Notes: generated from the sequence alone by a model not told the origin. A DNA stretch of 64,000 nucleotides from Blastococcus sp. CCUG 61487 (GCF_005222955.1 NZ_LWUA01000157.1:26782-90781), one strand, 5' to 3'. Counted from the first letter of the stretch, positions 40,106 through 50,340 are shown. Numbers and translations: made by a program.

Positions 40106-42082
40106 TCATCCGCGCCGGACGCGCGCCCTGACGGCTGCCAGGGGCTCGCGGATCTCCGGGACGCGGGCGACCACGAGACCTGCGAGGGTCGCGGCGCCGA
40201 TGACCACGGTACCGAGCAGGACCTTGCCGAGCGAGCCTGCCGTCGACGATCCGAGCAGGTCGTCGGTCACGATCAGGACAAGGTGGCCGACCAGACCGGC
40301 GACCAGGGAGACGGCGGCCACCCGCGCGACCTGCGCGAGCGTGTCGCCGGTGCTCAGCGCGCCGAGCCGCCGGCGCAGCGCGAGGTCGCCCAGGACCCAG
40401 CCGGCCACGTAGGTGAGGCTGGTCACCAGCATGAGCCCGGCCACCACCTGCTCGGCGTCGACGAGGGCCGGGACGAGCAGCAGCAGCGGGACCCGGACCG
40501 CGACCATCCCGAGCTGGATCAGCGTCGGCGTGCGCGCGTCCTTCATCGCGTAGAAGACCCGGAGCTGCAGCAGGGTCACCGCCATGGGCAGCAGCCCGAA
40601 CGCACCGATGGCCAGCGCGGTGCCGATCCCCTCGGCCTCGGCCAGCGAGGTGTTGCCACGGCCGAACACGACGACGGCCAGGGGCGGGCCGAGGACGACG
40701 AGCAGCGCGGTGACCGGCAGCAGACCGAGCGCGGAGAGCCGCGTGCCCAGGGACAGGTCCCGGACGACGCCGTCGACGTCGGACCGGGCGGCCGCCCGGC
40801 TCATGCGGGGGACCAGCGCCGTGAGCAGCGCGACGCCGATGATCCCGTACGGCATCTGGAACAGCAGGTTCGCGATCGCGAAGGCGCTGGAGCCGAGGCC
40901 GCCGTCGCGGCCGGCCGCGTTGGCGATGCGGGTCGCGACGACGACGCCCACCTGGCTGATCGCCACGTAACCGATCACCCACAGCCCGAGGGTGCCCGCC
41001 TCGCGCAGGCCGGTGTCCCGCAGCCCCCAGCGGAAACGGACCGGGACGCCGGCCCGACCGAGGAGCGGCAGGAGGACCAGCGCCTGCACGGCGATGCCGA
41101 GCGTGGTGCCGATGCCGAGGAGCCACACCTGGCCGGAGGTGATCGTGACGGGGGTGAGGTCGCCGGGGCCGCTGGCGGCGATGAACAGACCGCCGGTCGC
41201 GATGACCACGAGGTTGTTCAGCACCGGCGCCCAGGCCGGCGGCCCGAAGACGCCGCGGCTGTTGAGGATGGCCTGGGCCAGCGCGCCGATGCCGTAGAAG
41301 ACGATCTCCAGCAGCAGGATCCGCGCCAGCCAGTTCGCCAGCCGGACCTGCTCGGGGTCGTCGGTGATCCCGTAGAGGGCGGTCAGCAGCGGCGCCGCCA
41401 GGACCGCCACCGCGGTGACGACCACCAGCCCGGCCACGGCGATCGTCGCCAGCCGCTGGGCGTAGCCGACCCCGCCGTCGCGGTCGCGCTCCTGCGCGTG
41501 GACCAGCAGCGGGACGACGACGGACGTCAGCACGCCGCCGAGCAGCAGCTCGTAGACGATGTTGGGCAGGGTGTTCGCGGTGTTGTAGGCGTCGTTGACC
41601 AGCCCGACGCCGAGCGCGGCCGCCAGCACCATCGTCCGCAGCAGCCCGGTGATCCGGGACACCAGCGTGGCCACGGCCATGGTGCCCGCGGCGCGCAGGA
41701 TGCCGCCGCTCGCGCCGGGAGCGCCCTCGCGCTCCTCGGCCTCCGCGTCGCTGACGTGCGCCGCCCGCGGGACCGGCGGCAGCACCGGCATGGGCAGGAC
41801 CTGCGTGTCGTCGGCGGCCGGCACCCAGCGGTGCCGCAGCGGTGGCATCGGCGGCAGGGGCCCGGGCGCGGGTCGCCGGGAGGGCTCCTGGGACGGCGGG
41901 GTGGGCCGCGCCGTCCGCGGGACGGGCGGCGGCACGGGCGGCAGCGGCGGCCGGCCGTCGTCGGGTGCGGCGAACGGCGCGCCGGCCGGGGGCGTCGCAC
42001 GGTAGGGCGGCGGAGGCAGCGGCCGGGGCGCCGGGGACTCCCGGTCCGGATCGATCCGCTCGTCGTCGGGCGGAGTGCTCAC
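40106..42082 (-). CDS. murJ: Lipid II flippase MurJ
   Basis: From GTG 42082 the product is 658 residues. About 14 membrane helices follow a long cytoplasmic, proline-rich N-terminus (residues 1-125, with PPLPPVPPPVP). The MOP/MurJ signature RAAGTMAVATLVSRITGLLRTMVLA precedes helix 1, and the LPNIVYELLLGGVLTSVVVPLL region follows. It flips lipid II outwards for peptidoglycan synthesis. The start overlaps the DUF6049 stop (GTGA). The pseudokinase gene follows. Confidence 0.95.
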   Translation of the reverse strand: MSTPPDDERIDPDRESPAPRPLPPPPYRATPPAGAPFAAPDDGRPPLPPVPPPVPRTARPTPPSQEPSRRPAPGPLPPMPPLRHRWVPAADDTQVLPMPVLPPVPRAAHVSDAEAEEREGAPGASGGILRAAGTMAVATLVSRITGLLRTMVLAAALGVGLVNDAYNTANTLPNIVYELLLGGVLTSVVVPLLVHAQERDRDGGVGYAQRLATIAVAGLVVVTAVAVLAAPLLTALYGITDDPEQVRLANWLARILLLEIVFYGIGALAQAILNSRGVFGPPAWAPVLNNLVVIATGGLFIAASGPGDLTPVTITSGQVWLLGIGTTLGIAVQALVLLPLLGRAGVPVRFRWGLRDTGLREAGTLGLWVIGYVAISQVGVVVATRIANAAGRDGGLGSSAFAIANLLFQMPYGIIGVALLTALVPRMSRAAARSDVDGVVRDLSLGTRLSALGLLPVTALLVVLGPPLAVVVFGRGNTSLAEAEGIGTALAIGAFGLLPMAVTLLQLRVFYAMKDARTPTLIQLGMVAVRVPLLLLVPALVDAEQVVAGLMLVTSLTYVAGWVLGDLALRRRLGALSTGDTLAQVARVAAVSLVAGLVGHLVLIVTDDLLGSSTAGSLGKVLLGTVVIGAATLAGLVVARVPEIREPLAAVRARVRRG

Positions 42083-44469
42083 ACCGGGCTCCGCGTCGGC
42101 GGGCCCACGGTGTCGTGCCCGACGGGCTGCGGGCCGTTCTGGCGGGCGCGCCGGCGCAGCAGGTAGTTCACCAGCCGGCGGAGGAAGAGCAGCGCGAGCA
42201 GGGTGGCCGCCCCGATGGTGATGATCAGCGAGATGGGGCCGTAGGCGCCGCTGCGGACCTGCATGTGCACCCGCTCGCCGAGGGGACTGCCGGCGGGGGT
42301 GGTCAGGCCGGCGTTCACCGCGAAGGTGCCGGACTGGCGGAGGGACGTGGGCACCTGCAGCGTCGCCCGCTGACCGGGGGCGAGCACCTGGGGCCCGATG
42401 TCCCCGACGGACAGCCCCCGGCTGCCCCGGACGCCGACGTCCAGCAGGACGCGGACGGCGAAGGGCAGGTCGTTGCGGACGGTGAGCACGAGCGGGGCGT
42501 CGCTGGACGCCAGCGTGTAGGTGCCGTCGGCGGGAGCCAGGACGGTGACCTGGCCGCGGAGCCGCTGCAGGGTCCCGGCGAGATCGCCGGCGGCGTCGCG
42601 GAACCCTTCCGGGTCCGCGTGCCAGGCGACCGAGGTGGCGCGGGCCACCGCGGCGTCGAACTCCTGGAGGGCGGTGCCCGGATCGCCGGCCACGGCGCCG
42701 GCGAGGTCGTTCCGGCCGGCCACCACGGTGCTGACGGTGGTCAGGCCGGCGATGTCGAGCCGGACCTCGTCGATCGGTCCGATCAGCTCCCCCGCGGGTG
42801 TCCGGGGCCCGGTGGTGAGCTCGGCCAGCCCGGCCGGGCGCAGCCACGGCAGGGAGGTGGTGGCCGCCATCATGGCGCCGGCCCCGTCGGGTCCGGCGTC
42901 GACGTCGCGGGGCGCGGTGACCAGGACCGTCTGCTCGGTCGCCTCGGGCGCCTGGGCGGTCAGGACGGCGAGCTCGGCCAGGTACCGCTGCTCGGCGAGG
43001 CGCGCGCCGCCGGGGGTGTGCTCGCTGCGCCCCACGACGTCGGTCAGCCGCGGATCGGCGACCAGGACCTCGACCGAGCGTCCCGCTGCCTCGACCGTGG
43101 TGGCCGCGGCGGCGGTGGCGTCGTCGAGGCCGACCGCGGAGTCGCCGGTGCTGACCCCGCCCGCGGAGAGCACGAGCTGCTGGACGCCGCCGTCGAGCAG
43201 CCGGGACAACGTCTCCGGGCGCAGGGCGCCGCCGGGAGCCCAGGCCAGGTCGGTGCGGGGATCGACGTCGAGCGCCTCGGCGAGGATGCGCGCTCCCGCG
43301 CCGTCGTCGTGCGCGGGGGCGTCGTCGCTCGGCGGCGCGTCGGACTGCCCGGCCGGCGGCACGCTGGTCCCCGCGGCGGGGTCCGCCGGCGAGCCGGGCG
43401 GGTCCTGCGCCGTCCCGGCCGGCGTGCCCGGGAGGCTGCGCGTGACGACCTCGCCCAGGCCGGCGGCGTCGAGCGAGTCGAGGTCGACGTCGCCGTACGG
43501 GAGCGCCACGACGGGGTGCACGGCGGCGACCCCGCGCAGCCGCTCGAGGAAGTCCTCGGCGTCCGCGCGCTCCGATCCGTCGCCGCCGGGGACGTCGACG
43601 TCACCGGAGGCCAGGAGCTGGAGCCCCTCGACCAGCGCGGGGTCGATCGCGAGGGTGACCGCCGGGGTCGGGACCGTACCGCTGGGCAGCCGCTCCACGA
43701 CGGCGAGCGCACGGTCGAGCCGCCCGTCGGTCGCGATCGAGCGGGCGAGACCGTCGTCGGCGAAGCCGCCCGAGGCCGTGCGGTGCGTGCGCTCCGTCAG
43801 CGGCCACAGCCAGGCCACCGCGGTGCGGGAGACGGGCAGGAGCGGCTGCTGGACGACGAAGGTGGACAGCTCACCCACCCGTCGGGTGTCGCCGTCCACC
43901 GTGCCGTTGACGTTGAGCAGGACCGGGTAGACGCCGTCGCGGTCGAGCCGCAGCTCGGCGGAGTCGACGACGTAGGTGAACTCGAGCGACCCGCCGGGCT
44001 CGATGGTGCCCTCGATCTGCTGGAACCCCGGCACGACGGTGGTGGCGGGATCGGGGTCCTCGTCGGCGGCGGCGAGCTCCGCCCGGGTGACCAGCACCTC
44101 TCCGCGCTGCAGGCGCACGGTGAGGTCGGTGACGGGCGAGCTGCCGGTGTTGACCAGCACGCCGGTCACGGTGACCAGGGACCCCGGGGTGACGGTCCGG
44201 GGGTCGAACCGCCGGACCTCGATGCGGACGGGCCGGTCGGCGGAGGTGTCGTCGGCGGAGGTGCGGTCGGCGGAGGTGTCGTCGGGGGCCGGTGCGGCGA
44301 GGACGGGGGGCTGGGGCGGGGCCGGTGCCGCCTGGGCGGAGGGGGCGAGCAGACCGACCGAACCCACCAGGAGCGCGACCAGCGCGGCACGCAGCGAGGC
44401 GGTGCCGAGCCGGACGGGGCCGTGGGCGGGGCGGCGGCCACCGGCGCCACCGGCAGCCGACCGGCTCAC
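42079..44469 (-). CDS. DUF6049 secreted or membrane-anchored protein
   Basis: From GTG 44469 the product is 796 residues. A signal sequence (about residues 20-50, [25 protein letters not shown]) leads an extracellular region with beta-rich repeats ([26 protein letters not shown]) and a central segment typical of the DUF6049 family, ending in a membrane helix ([18 protein letters not shown]) and a basic cytoplasmic tail. It is conserved next to murJ in Actinobacteria (as Rv3909 in M. tuberculosis, from memory); its role is unknown but probably in the envelope. The frame to 44970 is a false extension. Confidence 0.85.
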   Translation of the reverse strand: MSRSAAGGAGGRRPAHGPVRLGTASLRAALVALLVGSVGLLAPSAQAAPAPPQPPVLAAPAPDDTSADRTSADDTSADRPVRIEVRRFDPRTVTPGSLVTVTGVLVNTGSSPVTDLTVRLQRGEVLVTRAELAAADEDPDPATTVVPGFQQIEGTIEPGGSLEFTYVVDSAELRLDRDGVYPVLLNVNGTVDGDTRRVGELSTFVVQQPLLPVSRTAVAWLWPLTERTHRTASGGFADDGLARSIATDGRLDRALAVVERLPSGTVPTPAVTLAIDPALVEGLQLLASGDVDVPGGDGSERADAEDFLERLRGVAAVHPVVALPYGDVDLDSLDAAGLGEVVTRSLPGTPAGTAQDPPGSPADPAAGTSVPPAGQSDAPPSDDAPAHDDGAGARILAEALDVDPRTDLAWAPGGALRPETLSRLLDGGVQQLVLSAGGVSTGDSAVGLDDATAAAATTVEAAGRSVEVLVADPRLTDVVGRSEHTPGGARLAEQRYLAELAVLTAQAPEATEQTVLVTAPRDVDAGPDGAGAMMAATTSLPWLRPAGLAELTTGPRTPAGELIGPIDEVRLDIAGLTTVSTVVAGRNDLAGAVAGDPGTALQEFDAAVARATSVAWHADPEGFRDAAGDLAGTLQRLRGQVTVLAPADGTYTLASSDAPLVLTVRNDLPFAVRVLLDVGVRGSRGLSVGDIGPQVLAPGQRATLQVPTSLRQSGTFAVNAGLTTPAGSPLGERVHMQVRSGAYGPISLIITIGAATLLALLFLRRLVNYLLRRRARQNGPQPVGHDTVGPPTRSPV

Positions 44470-44942
44470 GCGGTGTCGGCCAGCAGTCCGGGTGCCCGCT
44501 CGACGAGCGCCCGTTCGTCGGCGTAGGCCAGCCGGCCGCCCAGCTCGTCGAGGGGGACCCAGGCCACCTCGGTCACCTCGACGTCGGCGTCGGACAGCGC
44601 GCCCCCGACGGCCCGGAGGAGGAAGTGGTGGACGGTCTTGTGCACGCGGCGCCCGTCCGCGACGAACCAGAAGTCGATGATGCCGAGCGGGGCGACGATC
44701 TCGCCGATGATGCCGGTCTCCTCGGCGACCTCGCGGACGGCGGTGTCCTCGGGGGTCTCGCCCTCCTCGATGTGCCCCTTGGGCAGCGACCAGAGGAGGC
44801 GGCCGCGGCGATCGGTGCGGCCAATCAGCGCCGCCCGCGGGCCCTCCACGCCGTCGTCGGCGACCACCAGGCCCCCGGCGGACGTCTCGTCGACCCGACG
44901 CAGCCGGCGGCCGGGGCGCCCTCGTCCGCCCGTCCCAGCCAT
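44466..44942 (-). CDS. Nudix hydrolase
   Basis: The 158-residue protein has a complete Nudix box, [23 protein letters not shown], which binds metal for hydrolysis of a nucleoside diphosphate linked to another group. The N-terminal 20 residues are basic. The substrate is not known. It is divergent from cca, and its stop overlaps the DUF6049 start, as in the mycobacterial mutT4-pcnA region. Confidence 0.93.
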   Translation of the reverse strand: MAGTGGRGRPGRRLRRVDETSAGGLVVADDGVEGPRAALIGRTDRRGRLLWSLPKGHIEEGETPEDTAVREVAEETGIIGEIVAPLGIIDFWFVADGRRVHKTVHHFLLRAVGGALSDADVEVTEVAWVPLDELGGRLAYADERALVERAPGLLADTA

Positions 44943-44970
44943 GCCAGGAGGGTAGCGCGAGAGGTCGCAC

Positions 44971-44976
44971 TACTCT
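44971..44976 (+). promoter_or_regulatory. -10 hexamer of leaderless cca promoter
   Basis: TACTCT fits TANNNT and stands eight bases before the GTG start. No ribosome binding site precedes the GTG, so transcription probably starts at or next to the start codon. Confidence 0.55.
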
Positions 44977-44984
44977 GGCTGGTC

Positions 44985-46478
44985 GTGTCCGCCCCGCCGC
45001 CGAGTCGTCCGGCCAGCACCGGTGCGCCCCGCCCCCAGCCGCAGCCGGTTCCGGCCGCCGTGCAGGAGACCGTGCGCCAGCTGGTCGACCTCTCCCCCGT
45101 CCTCGACGAGGTGGGGCGGCGGTTCACCGCGGCCGGGTTCCAGGTGCACCTGGTCGGCGGATCGGTGCGCGACGCCTTGCTCTCGGTGCACACCGGTGAC
45201 CTGGACCTGACCACCGACGCCCGGCCGGAGCAGGTGCTCGAGCTGCTGCACGGCTGGGCCGGTTCCACGTGGAACACCGGCATCGCGTTCGGCACCGTCG
45301 GGGCGGAGGTCCGCGGCGCCCGACTGGAGATCACCACCTTCCGCGCCGACCGCTACGACCGCGAGTCGCGCAACCCCGAGGTGGCCTGGGGCAGCTCGCT
45401 CGTCGACGACCTCGCCCGCCGCGACTTCACCGTCAACGCCATGGCCGTCTCCCTCGGTCCCGACCGCACCGTCACCGACCCCTTCGGCGGGCTCGGCGAC
45501 CTCATGCGCCGGCGGCTGCGCACGCCCGGCCCGCCGGAGGACTCCTTCGCCGACGATCCGCTGCGGATGCTGCGCGCGGTCCGTTTCGTCGCCCAGCTGG
45601 GCCTGCAGCCCGAGGACGACGTCGTCGCCGCGATGACCGCGATGTCCGGCGAGCTGAGCCGGATCACCGCCGAGCGCGTGCAGGCGGAGCTGACGAAGAC
45701 GCTGCTGCAGGACTCCCCGCGCACGGCACTCGAGCTGTTCGTCGAGACCGGGCTGGCCGACGTCGTGCTGCCCGAGCTCTCGGCGCTGCGGATGGAGATC
45801 GACGAGCACCACCAGCACAAGGACGTCTACAGCCACTCGCTCACCGTGCTGGACCAGGCCATCGCCCTGGAGCTGGCCGATCCGGAGCACGAGTCGCCGG
45901 ACCTGGTGCTGCGCCTGGCCGCCCTCCTGCACGACATCGGCAAGCCGGCGACCCGTCGGCACGAGCCGCGCGGCCGGGTCTCCTTCCACCACCACGAGGT
46001 GGTGGGCGCGAAGCTGGTGCGCAAGCGGCTGCAGGCGCTGAAGTACCCCAAGGACGTCGTGGAGGCGGTCTCCCGGCTGACCTTCCTGCACCTGCGGTTC
46101 CACGGCTACGGCCGCGGCGAGTGGACCGACTCGGCGGTGCGGCGCTACGTGACCGACGCCGGTGAGCTACTGCCCCGGCTGCACAAGCTGGTGCGGTCGG
46201 ACTGCACGACGCGCAACCGCCGGCGGGCCGCCGCACTGGCGGAGACGTACGACTCGCTGGAGGCGCGGATCGCGGAGCTGTCGGCCGCCGAGGACCTCGC
46301 GCGGGTGCGCCCCGATCTGGACGGCAACGCGATCATGGAGCTGCTCGACCTGCCGCCGGGCCCCGACGTCGGGCGGGCGTGGCGCTACCTCAAGGAGCTG
46401 CGGCTCGAGCGGGGTCCGCTGGAGCGGGACGAGGCCGAGGCGGCCCTGCGCGAGTGGTGGTCCCGGCAGCAGGACTGA
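44985..46478 (+). CDS. CCA tRNA nucleotidyltransferase (PcnA-type)
   Basis: From GTG 44985 the product is 497 residues. The nucleotidyltransferase head has HLVGGSVRDALL and the metal-binding GDLDLTTDA, the RNA-binding region has RMLRAVRFVAQLGLQPEDD, and an HD domain is marked by LLHDIGKPATR. It adds or repairs the tRNA CCA end, which this genome needs since the two tRNAs here do not encode CCA. A parS site lies inside the gene. The longer frame to 44292 overlaps the Nudix gene and is rejected. Confidence 0.93.
   Translation: MSAPPPSRPASTGAPRPQPQPVPAAVQETVRQLVDLSPVLDEVGRRFTAAGFQVHLVGGSVRDALLSVHTGDLDLTTDARPEQVLELLHGWAGSTWNTGIAFGTVGAEVRGARLEITTFRADRYDRESRNPEVAWGSSLVDDLARRDFTVNAMAVSLGPDRTVTDPFGGLGDLMRRRLRTPGPPEDSFADDPLRMLRAVRFVAQLGLQPEDDVVAAMTAMSGELSRITAERVQAELTKTLLQDSPRTALELFVETGLADVVLPELSALRMEIDEHHQHKDVYSHSLTVLDQAIALELADPEHESPDLVLRLAALLHDIGKPATRRHEPRGRVSFHHHEVVGAKLVRKRLQALKYPKDVVEAVSRLTFLHLRFHGYGRGEWTDSAVRRYVTDAGELLPRLHKLVRSDCTTRNRRRAAALAETYDSLEARIAELSAAEDLARVRPDLDGNAIMELLDLPPGPDVGRAWRYLKELRLERGPLERDEAEAALREWWSRQQD
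45261..45276. promoter_or_regulatory. parS site inside cca
   Basis: GGTTCCACGTGGAACA keeps the palindromic core GTTCCACGTGGAAC of the sites at 30661 and 18926. It encodes GSTWNT within the tRNA nucleotidyltransferase. Being about 14 kb from parA, it belongs to the origin-proximal parS set. Confidence 0.8.
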
Positions 46479-47368
46479 TGTCCTCGGTCGCGGAGCCCGC
46501 GCGCGCTGCCGAGAAGGGTTCCGTGCGGTTCCTGCGGCGGCTCCTGCGCGACGTGCTGGCCGTGCTCAGCGTCGTGGCCGCCGTCCTCGCCGCCGGCGCC
46601 CTCTCCGGCCCCGGCGGGATCCCGTGGGTGGTCCCCGTCGGCGCGCCGGCCGCCGTCCCGGAAGCCCCGCCCCCGGTCCCGGAACGGCCCCGGGACCGGC
46701 CCACCCCCGCCGCGGACCGCAGCGCCACGCCGCTCGGCACGCCCCTCCCGCCGCCGCCGGGCGGCGGGACGCACGCCTTCACGAGCTTCCAGGACGACGG
46801 CGTCACCCCGGTGGCGTACGACCCGTGCCGGCCGGTGCACTACGTCCTCCGGCCCCAGGGCGCGCCGCCGGGAGCCGAGGAGATCGTCCACGAGGCGGTG
46901 GCCCGCATCGCCGAGGTGACCGGGCTGCGGTTCGTCCACGACGGGTACAGCGACGAGCCGCTGGTGGTCGACCGGCCGGTCTTCCAGCCGGAGCGCTACG
47001 GCGACCGCTGGCCGCCGGTCCTCATCGGGTGGGCGACCGAGCAGGAGGTGCCCGCGCTCGCCGGGGACGTGGTCGGGCAGGCCGGGAGCGCGGCCGTCTC
47101 CCTCGGGGAGGGACCACGGGTGTACGTGACCGGTACGGTGGCCCTCGACGCGCCGCAGCTGGGCCCCGTCCTCGAGCGCCGGGACGGCCGGGGGATCGTG
47201 CGCGGGGTCGTGCTGCACGAGCTCGGGCACCTCGTCGGGCTCACCCACGTCGACGACGCGGCGCAGCTGATGTTCCCGAAGGTGGAGAACGCGCCCGGCT
47301 ACCTCGCCGGCGGCGACCTCACCGGCCTCGCGCGGCTCGGGTCGGGGCCGTGCGTGCCGGAGCTGTGA
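46478..47368 (+). CDS. Matrixin-like zinc metalloprotease, membrane-anchored
   Basis: The 296-residue protein has an N-terminal membrane segment (about 25-45), a Pro-rich linker, and a metalloprotease domain with the zinc motif HELGHLVGLTH, all three His ligands and catalytic Glu intact, followed by LMFP as met-turn. The active domain should lie outside the cell. Its ATG overlaps the cca stop (TGATG), suggesting coupling. Substrates are unknown. Confidence 0.87.
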   Translation: MSSVAEPARAAEKGSVRFLRRLLRDVLAVLSVVAAVLAAGALSGPGGIPWVVPVGAPAAVPEAPPPVPERPRDRPTPAADRSATPLGTPLPPPPGGGTHAFTSFQDDGVTPVAYDPCRPVHYVLRPQGAPPGAEEIVHEAVARIAEVTGLRFVHDGYSDEPLVVDRPVFQPERYGDRWPPVLIGWATEQEVPALAGDVVGQAGSAAVSLGEGPRVYVTGTVALDAPQLGPVLERRDGRGIVRGVVLHELGHLVGLTHVDDAAQLMFPKVENAPGYLAGGDLTGLARLGSGPCVPEL

Positions 47369-47378
47369 GCCGGTCCGC

Positions 47379-48662
47379 TCAGCCCGCCGGGACCGTGCGG
47401 CGGCGCCGGATGCGGAGGAAGACGACCGCGGCGAGCAGGTAACCCGCGCCCACGGTGAGCATGGCCGGCACCGAGCGGCCGGTCTCGGGCAGCAGGAACG
47501 CACCGGCCGCGATCGCGGCCACGAACGCGACGTTGAACAGGGTGTCGTAGACGGAGAAGACCCGACCGCGGACGTCGTCCTCGATGCAGTCCTGCAGCGT
47601 CGCGTCGACGCAGATCTTCACGCCCTGGCCGACCAGCCCGAGGACGAACCCGCCGACGACCAGCGGCGCGGGGCGGAACGGCAGCCCGAGCAGCACCTGC
47701 ACCACCGCGCCGCACAGGAGCAGGACGACGATCCAGCGGACCCGGCCGAGGCGCCGCACCGCCGGTGGCGTGACGACGGCGGCCAGCAGCGACCCGATCG
47801 CCATCGCCGCGACCAGCTGGCCGAGGCCGGCCAGCCCCCCGGGGAAGAGCCCGCCCTCGCCCTCGAAGGGGCCGCGGTACAGCAGCAGCGTCATCAGCGT
47901 GAGCAGCCCGAAGGAAAGGCGCTGCACGCCGATGGCGGCCAGCGCCGCGGCCGCGGGCGGGCGGGCCCAGACGTGCCGGACACCGGCGACCATGCCGTCG
48001 AGGACGCTCCGGGCCGACGGCGCCGCGCGCCGGGTGCTCGCGTCCGGCCCCAGGTAGCCCCGGTCGAACCCCGACACCACCAGCGCGGCGGCGAGGTAGG
48101 GCAGGGCGGCGGCCAGGGCGATCGCGGCGTAGCCAGGGTCACCGGCCCCGACGAGCGGCAGCAGCAGGAGGGCGGCGCCACCCCCGACGACGGCGGCGAC
48201 CGCGCCGGACGTCGTGGAGATCGCGTTCGCCGGGACGAGGTCGTCGGTGGTGTGCGGCAGCCCCGCGGACAGCGCCGCCAGGATGAACCTGTTCACCGAG
48301 AAGACGGCGAGTCCGGCGACGTACAGCCCGACCCCCTCGATGCCGGCCAGGATGACGGCGGCGACGACGGCGACCAGCCCGGCCCGCGTCACGTTGGCCA
48401 GTTGCAGCACCGAGCGTCGGCTCCACCGGTCGAGCCACACGCCGGCGAAGGGACCGACGAACGAGTACGGCAGCAGCAGGATGGCGAACCCGGCGGCCAC
48501 GTCGAGGGGGTCGGCGGCCCGCTGGGGGTTGAACAGCACCGTGCCGGCCAACGCCGCCTGGAAGACGCCGTCCCCGAACTGCGAGGACAGGCGGGTGGCG
48601 AGCAGCCGGCGGAAGTCCGGCCGGGCCAGGACGGAGCGCACCGGAGCCCCCGCCTCCTCCAC
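47379..48662 (-). CDS. MFS transporter
   Basis: The 427-residue protein has about twelve hydrophobic helices and the start FRRLLATRLSSQFGDGVFQAAL of MFS drug or metabolite exporters, and the helix 2-3 loop GVWLDRWSRRSVLQ. The substrate is unknown. GTG 48662 lies six bases after a TATGGT hexamer (48669-48674, minus strand), so a leaderless transcript is likely. The frame back to 48899 overlaps yqgE and is not favoured. Convergent with the metalloprotease gene. Confidence 0.87.
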   Translation of the reverse strand: MEEAGAPVRSVLARPDFRRLLATRLSSQFGDGVFQAALAGTVLFNPQRAADPLDVAAGFAILLLPYSFVGPFAGVWLDRWSRRSVLQLANVTRAGLVAVVAAVILAGIEGVGLYVAGLAVFSVNRFILAALSAGLPHTTDDLVPANAISTTSGAVAAVVGGGAALLLLPLVGAGDPGYAAIALAAALPYLAAALVVSGFDRGYLGPDASTRRAAPSARSVLDGMVAGVRHVWARPPAAAALAAIGVQRLSFGLLTLMTLLLYRGPFEGEGGLFPGGLAGLGQLVAAMAIGSLLAAVVTPPAVRRLGRVRWIVVLLLCGAVVQVLLGLPFRPAPLVVGGFVLGLVGQGVKICVDATLQDCIEDDVRGRVFSVYDTLFNVAFVAAIAAGAFLLPETGRSVPAMLTVGAGYLLAAVVFLRIRRRRTVPAG

Positions 48663-48738
48663 GCGGTCACCATACGGCCGATCGGACGGCCCTCCGACGA
48701 CCCGGCCACCGACGCCGGAGTGGGGCACACTGGAGGAG

Positions 48739-49392
48739 ATGAGCCCGCCGCCCGCGTTGCCCGATCCCGACTCCGGACCCCCTGCGCGGCCCGTCACCGG
48801 TGGCCGCCGTCCGGCCGTGCCGACGCTCTCCGTCGGCGGGATCGAGGACGTCCGTCCCGGAGCACTGCTCGTGGCGATGCCGTCGCTCACCGATCCCACC
48901 TTCGCCGGGGCGGTGGTCTACGTCCTGGACCACTCCGCCACCGGCACCCTGGGCGTCGTGCTCGGCAAGCCCAGCCAGGTGGAGATCCGCGACGTCCTGC
49001 CGGGGTGGTGCGACCTCGCCGTCGCCCCGGCCGTGTTCCACGTGGGCGGGCCCTGCGAGACCGACACCGCGCTGTGCCTGGCGCGCTGCGCATCGCCGGT
49101 GCCCGGGCTGCGCCCGGTGGTCGGGGACGTGCACCTCGTCGACCTGGACGCCGACCCGGAGCTGCTGACCGGACAGGTCGAGGGCCTGCGGGTCTTCGCG
49201 GGGTACGCCGGCTGGTCGCCGGGGCAGCTGGCCGAGGAGATCGCCGAGGGAGCGTGGGCCTGCGTGCCCGGCCATCCGGACGACGTCCTGCTCGGCGAGT
49301 CCGGCCCGCAGCTGTGGCGGCGGGTGATGGCACGGCAGGCCGGCCGCCTCGCGGTCCTGCGCACCGCGCCGGACGACCCGACGCAGAACTGA
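48739..49392 (+). CDS. YqgE/AlgH family protein (DUF179)
   Basis: The 217-residue protein has the family core: RPGALLVAMPSLTDPTFAGAVVYVLDHS, GVVLGKPS, VFHVGGPCETDTALCLA and VFAGYAGWSPGQLAEEI. The function is not settled; in other bacteria it is linked to regulation or redox. GGAGGAG stands too close to the ATG to act in the usual way, so a start a few codons later is possible. Divergent from the MFS gene. Confidence 0.93.
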   Translation: MSPPPALPDPDSGPPARPVTGGRRPAVPTLSVGGIEDVRPGALLVAMPSLTDPTFAGAVVYVLDHSATGTLGVVLGKPSQVEIRDVLPGWCDLAVAPAVFHVGGPCETDTALCLARCASPVPGLRPVVGDVHLVDLDADPELLTGQVEGLRVFAGYAGWSPGQLAEEIAEGAWACVPGHPDDVLLGESGPQLWRRVMARQAGRLAVLRTAPDDPTQN

Positions 49393-49437
49393 CCGAAAGG
49401 CGAGCCAGAACGGCGCTCGTCTGGTAGGAAGGACGCG

Positions 49438-49475
49438 GGTGGGGGCGGTCTGGGGAAGAGGCCGCCCCCTCCCAC
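49438..49475. terminator. Hairpin between yqgE and the convergent lipoprotein gene
   Basis: GGGTGGGGGCGGTC and GGCCGCCCCCTCCC pair through a tggggaaga loop. It lies between two convergent 3' ends and should work for both. A T-rich tail is absent. Confidence 0.7.
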
Positions 49476-49498
49476 TGTCTCCAGCCGCTGTGCGGGCG

Positions 49499-50242
49499 CT
49501 ACAGCCCCAGCGAGGCCGCGAGCTCCGGATGGTCGCCCGCCGACGCCGTCTGCGTCTCGGCCGGTAGGTCCAGCGCCCGCCGACCGTGCTCGGCCAGCGT
49601 CGTCGTCACCTCGAGATCACCGGTCTCCGCGGGCACGGGCGTCGTGAACTGCACGAGGACGTCGTCGGTCGACGAGACGGCGACGGTGCGGTCCCCGGGC
49701 AGTCCGAACAGGGCCGTCGGCCGCCCGTCGATCGAGCGCCGCCCCTCCCACGTGTAGCCGCCGTCGAGGAAGGCGGCCGGCTCGTCGTCGGCCTCGGCCG
49801 AGAGCCCGAGCAGGACGGTGACCAGGACGTCGACCAGCGGTCGGGTGGGCTCGTCCGCGCCGGCCAGGGGACGGTGCAGGTAGGCCACGTCGGCCGGGAG
49901 GCTCTCGTCGTCGGGCAGATCGCCGATCCAGAGGTCCTCGCGGGTGAAGAAGAGGCTGCGGGCGTGGGCGACGTCCTCGACGTCGACGACCGCCTGCGCG
50001 CGCCCGAGGCCTTCCCGGAAGTCGACCTCCCCCGTCAGCGTCAGGACCGATCCCGGGCCGTAGGGGGCGGTGACCACGAAGTCCGCTCCGCCGTCGGTGT
50101 GGTTGCGGTGGAGCAGTCCGGCCAGGAGATCGGCCTCCTCCTCGGTGACGGCCGACCCGGCCTCCCGACGGCCGTCCCCGTCCGCGCAGCCGGCCAGCAG
50201 GGCCAGCGCCAGCGCGGCGGCGGGGAGCACCCGGGAGAGCAT
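49499..50242 (-). CDS. Lipoprotein, LppX/LprAFG-like
   Basis: The 247-residue protein has a lipoprotein signal (LPAAALALALLAGCADG, lipid-attached Cys at 19) and a large single domain with beta strands such as VVTAPYGPGSVLTLTGEVDFREGLG and DLEVTTTLAEHG. It resembles the LppX/LprAFG lipoproteins that carry hydrophobic lipids in the cell envelope, judged by architecture rather than by search. Confidence 0.75.
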   Translation of the reverse strand: MLSRVLPAAALALALLAGCADGDGRREAGSAVTEEEADLLAGLLHRNHTDGGADFVVTAPYGPGSVLTLTGEVDFREGLGRAQAVVDVEDVAHARSLFFTREDLWIGDLPDDESLPADVAYLHRPLAGADEPTRPLVDVLVTVLLGLSAEADDEPAAFLDGGYTWEGRRSIDGRPTALFGLPGDRTVAVSSTDDVLVQFTTPVPAETGDLEVTTTLAEHGRRALDLPAETQTASAGDHPELAASLGL

Positions 50243-50291
50243 GCGCCGAGCGTAGGCAGCGACGGACCGCCGACCGTGGCGCGACGCGGCA

Positions 50292-50324
50292 GGGCCCGCA
50301 CCCCCGTGACGGGAGTGCGGGCCC
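50292..50324. terminator. Hairpin downstream of ino1
   Basis: GGGCCCGCAC, inner CCCGTGACGGG, GTGCGGGCCC: a long perfect stem with a nested one. It lies past the family A repeat that follows ino1 and should be its main terminator. Confidence 0.75.
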
Positions 50325-50340
50325 GGAACCTGATGGAACG

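Noticed and set aside
49034..49048. GTTCCACGTGGGC, a possible fifth parS
   Set aside because: Only one half of the palindrome is kept.
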